NCBI GenBank assembly: GCA_034440595.1
Contig: JAWXCH010000232.1
Span: forward strand, 1-12,011
Direction: 5' to 3'
Origin: JAWXCH01 sp034440595
GTDB lineage: Bacteria; Planctomycetota; Planctomycetia; Pirellulales; JALHPA01
DNA: 12,011 nt
The translations under genes and the position numbers were made by a program. Positions 7,216 to 12,011 of this stretch are shown piece by piece. Under the pieces are notes generated by a model. It was not told the DNA's origin, ran no database searches, and worked only from the letters and a program-made list of their open reading frames with translations. Numbering within the stretch: position 1 is the first letter of the stretch; each line of letters opens with the position of its first letter.

Positions 7216-7525
7216 GCTTTTTCGTCCAGGGATGCAAGTTGGTGCAACTTCTCTAGAGCAGAGCCTGTGCCGCGAATCAAGCGCCCGATTCCAGATTGTT
7301 ATAAGCCGTTAATCGACAATGGTTTGCATCGATGCCGGCAAAGTCTGGTCAAACTGCCCACGTTGCAAAAAAAAGACGACTGATCTGGCCGAATGCTGTA
7401 AGCCTTGATACAAGCTTGCTTTGCGATTTTGCTACCAATCTGGTTGCTTTGTCGCACTATGGAAACATTTCCCAGCGAAATTCCGCTGAGGCAGCTTAGC
7501 GAATGCGAATTAGAAAGTCCCGGCG
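7216..7525. other. Divergent intergenic region between the minus-strand and plus-strand gene blocks
   Basis: 310 bp that must hold the promoters of both the small coiled-coil gene (left) and the 911-residue protein gene (right). A perfect 6-bp stem AAGTTG (7236-7241) / CAACTT (7245-7250) with a 3-base loop sits 21 bases before the left gene and may be an operator. On the plus strand, TTGATA (7405-7410) resembles a -35 box but has no -10 at 16-18 bp. A run of eight A lies at about 7367-7375. No RNA gene recognised. Confidence 0.5.
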
Positions 7526-10261
7526 TTGAAGGATTACCCGGCAATCCGCCTAGCACACGTCTGGCCAGCGATTCTGGTCTGTGTCTGCTGCTGCGCTGCG
7601 GCCACAATGGCATACGCAATCGAGTCGTTTGAAGGCCCCGACGTGTCGTGGGAAGTCGCTGCCGCCGATGTCGCGCACCGAGTCGATCTCCATCAAAGAG
7701 TGCAAGGTCAGGCCCATTCCGGGCGCAGTTCCGAAAGAATCTCCGTCGTCTGCAGCGATGGCACGTACCTGTACATTGCCAACCCGATCGACAAATGCCG
7801 TATCGTGCCGGAGCTAAAAATCAGTCTCTGGGTCAAGTCCTCGCGCCCCGACCTGCAAATCCTGGCACGCGTAGTCTTCCCGGAAAGTCGCGATCCAGAT
7901 TCCGGCAAGCCACTGACTACGCTCATTCGCGGTTCCATGCTGCGAAACGGCGGAGTCTGGCAGCCATTAGAAATTGGGCAAGTCCCGACGTTGGTCGAGC
8001 GACAGGTTCGCGTGCTGCGTACCCAATTTGGTCCAAACATTGATGTCAGCGGAGCCTATTTGGATCTGGTAGTTCTCAATATCTATCGGGGAAGTGGTGA
8101 AACGGACATCATGATCGACGACTTGAAAATCGCCGGTCAGGTGGACGCCGATCAGCACATTCGGCTGGCTGCCGCCAACGAAGAGGTACCGAAGGCAGCT
8201 TCCCGCCCGCAACATGACGTGAAGCTGAACGGCTCGATTCTAACCGTCGATGGCCATCCCTTTTTTCCGCGAGTGATCGAATACCAAGGGGAGCCGCTGG
8301 AAAAACTGCGCGAGCTAGGCTTCAACGCCATTCGAGTCAGCCAAGTGCCCGATGCGCGACTGCTGGCTGAGGCTCGCCAGACAGATTTTTGGATCATCTC
8401 GCCACCGCCGATTCAGCCACCGGGCTTGTCCGCTCCCCCTGCCAATCCGGAAACCTTCGACGCCATTTACGATCCGATCCTGTGCTTCTCGCTAGGACAT
8501 GAACTCTCAGTACGCGAACTGGATAGCACGATTGCCTGGCGCAAGCTAATTCGGCAGGCGGATCGTCGCTGCAACCGACCGATCATTTGCGGGCCGGCCA
8601 CTCAGCTCACCAGTTACAGCCGCCAAGTGGATCTGCTGAGCACGTATCGTTTCCCGTTGGCCAGTAGTCTGGAGATGACCGACTATGGGGCCTGGCTCCG
8701 AGAGCGGCCTCGACTGGCGCGGCTGGGAACTCCTTGTTGGACCGTTATCCAAACACAATCCTCCGCCGCATTGCGTGAACAATGGAATTCGGTCGCAGGC
8801 AGGCAGGTACCCGACTCACTGGATCCCGAAACATTGCGACAATTGGCCTACGCCGCAGTTGGTGCCGGCGTTCGCGGGCTGGAGTTTGCTTCGCATTCGC
8901 CGCTGATTGCCACGGACCAGGACTCGCGCGAGCGTGCCATTGCGGTGATGCTGACGAATCTGGAGATGGAATTAATCGAGCCGTGGGGAGCCGGCGGACA
9001 TTTTGTTGGGCAGACGGACACCACCGATCCCACTGTCACCGGCGTGCAGTTGCAGAATCAAAACTCGCGGTTGCTGATTGTCACGCGGAACGGTCCAGGT
9101 ACGCAGTTTGTGCCCAAGCGAGGCGATGGCAAACCGGTGTCGTTAACGATTTCCGGGGTGCCAGAATCACACGTATTCTTGGACTTAACGCTCGGTGGCA
9201 TTCGGCCGCTTGATCGCTTGCAAGTCTCTGGCGGAACGCGAATCACCTTGCCCGATATTGACACAACTGCGTTGATTCTGATTACGCCCGGCACACCTGA
9301 CAACAATGTTACCGGCAAGCTTTCAAAACGGCTGGAACAAATTGCTCCGCAGGCCATCGCACTGCAACGCGAACTGGCACAACTGACCATCGCTCGAATT
9401 GAAGCGATCAGTCCGCTACTGCCGCTGCAAGTGCGTGACCAGGCAACGACCACAGTGGCGCTGGATACCGCGCGCGCTAGCCTGCAAAGCGCCGACAAGG
9501 CGATCGCCGCTCGCGATAATCGAACGGCCTACCAATCAACGCGCGTCGCTCTGAACGCACTTGGCAAAGTGAAACGTACGCAGTGGGAACGCGCGGCACA
9601 CTCGCTGGGTTCGACGGTGGCCAGCCCGTTGCTTAGCAGCTATACAACGCTACCAGAACACTGGCGATTGGTCGAACGCTTGCGCGGCATGTCCCCCGGC
9701 GAGAATCGCCTGCGAGCTGGTGACTTTGAAGACCTGTCGGCGATGACCACCGCTGGGTGGCGTCATTTTCAGCACCCGCAAGCGGGACTGAAAACACTGG
9801 TGGAACTGGCCCCTGGCGGAATGCCAGGAGGTAAGACCTGTCTGCAGATGTCAGTCACTGCCCAAGAAAAAACCGCGGCCACGGCCCTGATCGAGACGCC
9901 ACCCTTGTGGGTCTCCTCACCTACCGTCGCAGTCAAAGCGGGCGAGTTGCTTTGCATTCGCGGGCGAGTCAAAGTCTCCAGCCCGATTCGTGGTAGCGTC
10001 GATGGGCTGATGATCATTGACTCGTTGGGGGGAGAATCGCTGGCCGAGCGATTTGGCAGCACCAAAGGCTGGACTGATTTTGTGCTGTATCGTGCAGTTC
10101 CGCGCGACGGTGAGTTTTCCGTCACTTTTGCGCTGACCGGGTTTGGCGAAGCCTGCCTGGACGATGTGACGATTAGCCCGATGCAAACAGGCGGTGGTAC
10201 CGGTCCGGGTATGAGACCAATGGTGCGACTGCCAGCGGCACTATCGCCACCACGGCGGTAG
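7526..10261 (+). CDS. Large secreted protein: carbohydrate-binding-like ends around a glycoside-hydrolase-like barrel
   Basis: 911 residues with a signal peptide (hydrophobic 14-27, likely cleavage after AYA at 31). Residues about 32-205 look like a beta-sandwich, opening FEGPDVSW and closing DIMIDDLKIAG. Residues about 232-480 resemble a TIM-barrel glycosidase: LTVDGHPFFPRVIEYQG, LRELGFNAIRV, and FSLGHEL (321-327), which recalls the WSLGNE acid/base motif with Asn replaced by His but Glu326 kept. LAYAAVGAGVRGLEFAS (440-456) resembles the last barrel strand. The expected nucleophile strand reads TPCWTVIQTQ (402-411), without a Glu. A beta-rich region (500-590), a helical stretch (600-700) and a second sandwich (about 724-886, from NRLRAGDFEDL to CLDDVTISP, like CBM4/9-type modules) follow, with a Gly/Pro-rich tail. 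The TTG start at 7526 is the first possible after an in-frame stop at 7511; Met28 (7607) would lose the signal peptide. Exact substrate and activity are unknown. Confidence 0.87.
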   Translation: MKDYPAIRLAHVWPAILVCVCCCAAATMAYAIESFEGPDVSWEVAAADVAHRVDLHQRVQGQAHSGRSSERISVVCSDGTYLYIANPIDKCRIVPELKISLWVKSSRPDLQILARVVFPESRDPDSGKPLTTLIRGSMLRNGGVWQPLEIGQVPTLVERQVRVLRTQFGPNIDVSGAYLDLVVLNIYRGSGETDIMIDDLKIAGQVDADQHIRLAAANEEVPKAASRPQHDVKLNGSILTVDGHPFFPRVIEYQGEPLEKLRELGFNAIRVSQVPDARLLAEARQTDFWIISPPPIQPPGLSAPPANPETFDAIYDPILCFSLGHELSVRELDSTIAWRKLIRQADRRCNRPIICGPATQLTSYSRQVDLLSTYRFPLASSLEMTDYGAWLRERPRLARLGTPCWTVIQTQSSAALREQWNSVAGRQVPDSLDPETLRQLAYAAVGAGVRGLEFASHSPLIATDQDSRERAIAVMLTNLEMELIEPWGAGGHFVGQTDTTDPTVTGVQLQNQNSRLLIVTRNGPGTQFVPKRGDGKPVSLTISGVPESHVFLDLTLGGIRPLDRLQVSGGTRITLPDIDTTALILITPGTPDNNVTGKLSKRLEQIAPQAIALQRELAQLTIARIEAISPLLPLQVRDQATTTVALDTARASLQSADKAIAARDNRTAYQSTRVALNALGKVKRTQWERAAHSLGSTVASPLLSSYTTLPEHWRLVERLRGMSPGENRLRAGDFEDLSAMTTAGWRHFQHPQAGLKTLVELAPGGMPGGKTCLQMSVTAQEKTAATALIETPPLWVSSPTVAVKAGELLCIRGRVKVSSPIRGSVDGLMIIDSLGGESLAERFGSTKGWTDFVLYRAVPRDGEFSVTFALTGFGEACLDDVTISPMQTGGGTGPGMRPMVRLPAALSPPRR

Positions 10262-10391
10262 CTGGCGGCATGCTAGCAGCATCGGTGAATGCCCGCTGCA
10301 GCGAGAAACAAACTCGTATTGTTCGGATTCAGTTGCCGCAGGTATCATTCCGCGGCGTTCGATAGCTGCTACGTACAAGTTTTGCCTCGAT

Positions 10392-10396
10392 GGGAG
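10392..10396 (+). promoter_or_regulatory. Ribosome-binding site GGGAG deciding the start of the 98-residue protein
   Basis: GGGAG lies 8 bases before the ATG at 10405. The ATG at 10390 overlaps this motif and has no such site of its own, so 10405 is the preferred start. It would lose five residues (MGVRS) from the longest reading. Confidence 0.65.
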
Positions 10397-10404
10397 TTCG
10401 CTCG

Positions 10405-10701
10405 ATGAGTCGCATGTTTTATTTGTTTCTAGGTGCAGTGATTGGTGCCGGCCTGATCTACGGCAGCCTGATGTACCATCTGGTCCAATCCAAAGAAGGC
10501 TGGGATTTAGTCCCGAAAACTTCGGCATCGTTCACCGATACCTATGTCGACATTCGAGCATTCACCGTAACCGATTGGACTTCGCACAGCGAACTGGTCG
10601 CCGCGCTGATTAAGGCCGAGAAACAGAATCTGATGGGTGAGTCCACCGTCGATCAGATTAAAGACAGCATGGGACAGATGCTGAATTCGTTCCGACGGTA
10701 A
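10405..10701 (+). CDS. Small membrane-anchored protein, function unknown
   Basis: 98 residues from the ATG at 10405 (103 if the ATG at 10390 is used). One hydrophobic segment at about 5-27 (YLFLGAVIGAGLIYGSLMYH) is probably an uncleaved membrane anchor. Its Gly-x-x-x-Gly spacing (10-14, 16-20) could support helix packing. The rest (28-98) is soluble, starting SKEGWDLVPK, with a compact centre FTDTYVDIRAFTVTDWTSH (43-61) and a helical end. It looks like a short conserved planctomycete protein, but I cannot name the family or a function. It starts 143 bp after the 911-residue gene on the same strand, with a good GGGAG site. Stop TAA at 10701. Confidence 0.82.
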   Translation: MSRMFYLFLGAVIGAGLIYGSLMYHLVQSKEGWDLVPKTSASFTDTYVDIRAFTVTDWTSHSELVAALIKAEKQNLMGESTVDQIKDSMGQMLNSFRR

Positions 10702-10755
10702 TGGAATGGGCCTTCTGACGGCTGTTCTAGCGGTGGTTCTTACGGCCATTTCATC

Positions 10756-10784
10756 AACCGGACGCTAGCGCGCCAGCGGCTGAT
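10756..10784 (-). repeat. Palindromic intergenic repeat, CGCTAGCG core, copy 4
   Basis: Read on the minus strand it starts ATCAGCCG and ends CGCGCTAGCGTCCGGTT, matching the element at 4991-5018 in both ends. The outer bases ATCA (10753-10756) and TGAT (10781-10784) extend the imperfect inverted symmetry. It lies 55 bases after the stop of the 98-residue gene. On the plus strand it could form a hairpin at the transcript end, but no T-run follows. Confidence 0.65.
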
Positions 10785-10836
10785 CGCGTATTTGGCTTTC
10801 TATCTTATCAGCCACAGGGGAATGGGAAAATCCACG

Positions 10837-10865
10837 TTGGCGATTTGCCAGTAGGCTACTACAAT
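10837..10865 (+). promoter_or_regulatory. Sigma70-like promoter for the RmlD-like gene
   Basis: TTGGCG (10837-10842, 4 of 6 to TTGACA) and TACAAT (10860-10865, 5 of 6 to TATAAT) are separated by exactly 17 bp. Transcription would start near 10872, leaving a leader of about 45 bases before the GTG at 10917. Match quality and spacing support it; no experiment does. Confidence 0.5.
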
Positions 10866-10916
10866 TCCCGCCCGATTCAGTTTTCAGGGGTGCAACTTTG
10901 GAATGGAGTGTGAAGC

Positions 10917-11807
10917 GTGGCACGTTTGCTTCTGACTGGCAATGGAACTCTGTTTGAAAACCTGGCAGCGCAGTGGTCCGCCGACACGGACGTTGTTGCC
11001 ATCACCACTAACGCCGACGAACCGCGCGCAGCGGTTGAACTGGTCGGCGAGTTACACCCAGATAAAGTAGTTCACTGCGGCGGCCTGTGTACTTCGGCCT
11101 GGGACTGCGCCACCTCGATCAACTGGTCCGACGAAGCCGAGTCGGCCAATCTGCTGGCGGCGGCTGCTGCGCAGGCCGGCGCAGCTATCTTGTTCTTCTC
11201 ATCCGACGCGGTCTTTGCCGGGCCGCGGATTTTTCACGAAGAAGATTCCCCGATCAACGATACCTGCGCTGTATCGATCGCGCGTTGTCAGATCGAGCAA
11301 GCGATATTGCATCAAGCACCCGATGCGTTGATCTTGCGCACGCACAGTTATGGCTGGAGCCGCCACAACGCTAGCTTTGCACAAAAATCCTACGAGGCCT
11401 TATCGCAAGGCATTCCAATCGTTGTCGACGGCACGTCACACTCGACTCCGATTCTGGCCAGCGATCTGGCGGCGATCGTTGAGCGTGCCTTTCGCCATCA
11501 TTTGCATGGGCTATATCACTGCTCGGGAGCGGAGCGAACGAATCAATTTCGCTTTGCGGAAGAGCTGGCGATGATCGCAGGCTTCGATCGCCAATTGATT
11601 CGCACAATCAAGCCACCGGCAATCGAAGATTCGATCGCGCCGGTGCATTGTCCAGAAACGTCGCTCAACTGCCGTCAGGCCAGACGAGCACTGGCTATGC
11701 CACTTCCGCTGCTGCGCGCCGGTCTCAGCCGTTTTGTAGAGCAGAACACGAACGGCTACCGAGCAACCCTGGGCGTATCACAGCGAGTTGTCCAACTGGC
11801 GGCATAA
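10917..11807 (+). CDS. RmlD-like sugar-nucleotide reductase homologue with degenerate active site
   Basis: 296 residues resembling dTDP-4-dehydrorhamnose reductase (RmlD), a short-chain dehydrogenase of the extended type. Family features: ARLLLTG at the N-terminus, PDKVVHCGG (48-56), ILFFSSDAVFAG (91-102, counterpart of STDYVFDG), DSPIND (110-115), LILRTHSYGW (138-147) and IVVDGTSHSTPILASDLA (168-185). Key positions are altered. The NAD(P) loop reads TGNGTLF (7-13), short of the TGxxGxLG pattern. Where the catalytic YxxxK is expected, the sequence has no Tyr-x3-Lys pair; aligning on Glu127 puts Val119 and Arg123 there. It may bind a nucleotide sugar without reducing it, or act by another mechanism. 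The GTG start has GGAG at 10905-10908, 8 bases upstream, and a sigma70-like promoter further up. A strong hairpin follows the TAA. Confidence 0.87.
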   Translation: MARLLLTGNGTLFENLAAQWSADTDVVAITTNADEPRAAVELVGELHPDKVVHCGGLCTSAWDCATSINWSDEAESANLLAAAAAQAGAAILFFSSDAVFAGPRIFHEEDSPINDTCAVSIARCQIEQAILHQAPDALILRTHSYGWSRHNASFAQKSYEALSQGIPIVVDGTSHSTPILASDLAAIVERAFRHHLHGLYHCSGAERTNQFRFAEELAMIAGFDRQLIRTIKPPAIEDSIAPVHCPETSLNCRQARRALAMPLPLLRAGLSRFVEQNTNGYRATLGVSQRVVQLAA

Positions 11808-11810
11808 TGT

Positions 11811-11835
11811 AGTCATCTCATTCCATGAGATGACT
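11811..11835 (+). terminator. Perfect 11-bp hairpin just after the RmlD-like gene
   Basis: AGTCATCTCAT (11811-11821) pairs perfectly with ATGAGATGACT (11825-11835) around a 3-base loop, starting 4 bases after the stop codon. No T-tract follows on the plus strand (TCACACATC), so it is not a textbook intrinsic terminator. It may still end or protect the transcript 3' end. Confidence 0.55.
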
Positions 11836-11914
11836 TCACACATCACAGTCTGCAGTTGCTTGAGGTTGAAACATTCGCTCGACGCGTCGCACTCTGCTTC
11901 CTCATGCGGCATTG

Positions 11915-11954
11915 ATCGGGTAGGAAGACCGCATTGGGTTGCGGTCCCCCTCCC
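11915..11954 (-). ncRNA. Group II intron domain VI with bulged branch-point adenosine
   Basis: Reading the minus strand, GGGAGG (11954-11949), GG (11948-11947) and GACCGCA (11946-11940) pair with TGCGGTC (11933-11927), TT (11926-11925), CCT (11924-11922) and CCC (11920-11918) around a six-base loop. This gives a 15-bp helix (two G-U pairs) whose only unpaired base is the A complementary to 11921. That A is the seventh base from the predicted 3' end, the expected place for the lariat branch point. Confidence 0.88.
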
Positions 11955-11957
11955 GCC

Positions 11958-11990
11958 AAACCGGACGGGCGGATCTCCCGCATCCGGCTT
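11958..11990 (-). ncRNA. Group II intron domain V (catalytic hairpin)
   Basis: Thirty-three bases fold as the catalytic domain V. A 9-bp lower helix, AAGCCGGAT (11990-11982) with GTCCGGTTT (11966-11958), carries the AGC triad at 11989-11987. A two-base CC bulge (11968-11967) follows, then an upper stem GCGG (11981-11978) / CCGC (11972-11969) closed by GAGAT (11977-11973). The usual domain is 34 bases with a GNRA tetraloop and often an AC or CG bulge. This one is one base short in the upper part, with a five-base loop or a G-U pair closing three bases. Confidence 0.88.
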
Positions 11991-12011
11991 TCCAGTAGTT
12001 GAGTTACCTTA

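Larger units (their letters stand above)
11915..12011 (-). mobile_element. 3' end of a group II intron (retroelement), continuing past the right edge
   Basis: On the minus strand the last 97 bases of the window contain domain V, then domain VI, then the predicted 3' splice site, in the order and spacing of a group II intron. The AT ending (11916-11915) fits the AY consensus. The predicted 3' exon starts at 11914 and runs leftward. Domains I-IV, any reverse transcriptase/maturase gene and the 5' exon would lie to the right of the window, so completeness and mobility cannot be judged. The AGC catalytic triad differs from the CGC usual in class IIC introns, which favours a IIA/IIB-type element. 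I assign it from RNA structure alone. Confidence 0.88.

Noticed and set aside
6892..7383. A 163-residue plus-strand frame opposite the 93-residue coiled-coil gene
   Set aside because: Its translation lacks coherent secondary structure, while the minus-strand frame gives clean amphipathic helices.
7405..7438. TTGATA followed by TACCAA as a promoter for the 911-residue gene
   Set aside because: The 22-bp spacing is too long for a sigma70 promoter.
7299..7619. A 106-residue minus-strand frame across the divergent spacer and the signal-peptide region of the 911-residue gene
   Set aside because: Low-complexity Ser/Arg-rich translation without recognisable features; it overlaps the start of a clearly real gene.
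11811..11835. Reading the hairpin as a class IIC intron target terminator
   Set aside because: The intron's AGC triad argues against class IIC, and the hairpin lies about 80 bases into the 3' exon rather than at the 5' exon boundary.
11778..11912. A 44-residue minus-strand frame with four Cys starting two bases after the predicted intron 3' splice site
   Set aside because: It covers the terminator-like hairpin and the 3' end of the RmlD-like gene. It could be the tail of an interrupted gene, but nothing in its sequence supports that without the 5' exon.
11915..12011. A stop-free reading frame through the intron end on the minus strand
   Set aside because: It runs straight through domains V and VI, whose RNA structure explains the sequence; the translation resembles no protein.

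Overview
The window reads as chromosomal DNA from a planctomycete, most likely of the Pirellula/Rhodopirellula type. Three things support this: an ECF sigma factor gene joined to a Ser/Thr kinase gene, a large secreted protein combining a dehydrogenase-like propeller, HEAT repeats and a CxxCH heme domain (an architecture known from Pirellula and Verrucomicrobium), and several small or secreted proteins of planctomycete character. Base composition is moderately GC-rich. Shine-Dalgarno signals are weak or absent before most genes, and two genes appear to start with TTG. The assignment is made from protein style alone, without any search.

Layout. Bases 1-7215 are all minus strand. From the left edge come the N-terminal part of a Ser/Thr kinase with a zinc-finger-like head (1-623) and the ECF sigma factor read just before it (620-1228), overlapping by ATGA. 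A 581-bp gene-free stretch full of small repeats follows (1229-1809). Then come the 1024-residue secreted heme protein (1810-4884), a second Ser/Thr kinase with a degenerate receiver domain (5028-6524), a gap of about 400 bp, and a 93-residue coiled-coil protein (6934-7215). The strand switches at a divergent spacer (7216-7525). Bases 7526-11807 are plus strand: a 911-residue secreted protein with carbohydrate-binding-like ends around a glycosidase-like core, a 98-residue membrane-anchored protein (10405-10701), and a degenerate RmlD-like reductase homologue (10917-11807) closed by a strong hairpin. At the right edge, on the minus strand, lies the 3' end of a group II intron: domain VI and domain V are both visible, and the rest lies outside the window.

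How the parts may work together. The sigma factor and its kinase form a translationally coupled signalling pair. The kinase also carries an HxxxCxxC motif like that of zinc-binding anti-sigma domains, so it could bind and control the sigma factor. The second kinase, with its pseudo-receiver, is a separate signalling protein beside an exported redox protein. A functional link between those two is only inferred from adjacency. The plus-strand genes are spaced 143 and 215 bp apart, and a good sigma70-like promoter precedes the last one, so they are probably not one operon. No CRISPR array, tRNA, rRNA or phage gene was seen. The most notable items are the intron end, three proteins that keep an enzyme or receiver fold but have lost key residues, and a family of palindromic CGCTAGCG-core repeats between genes.
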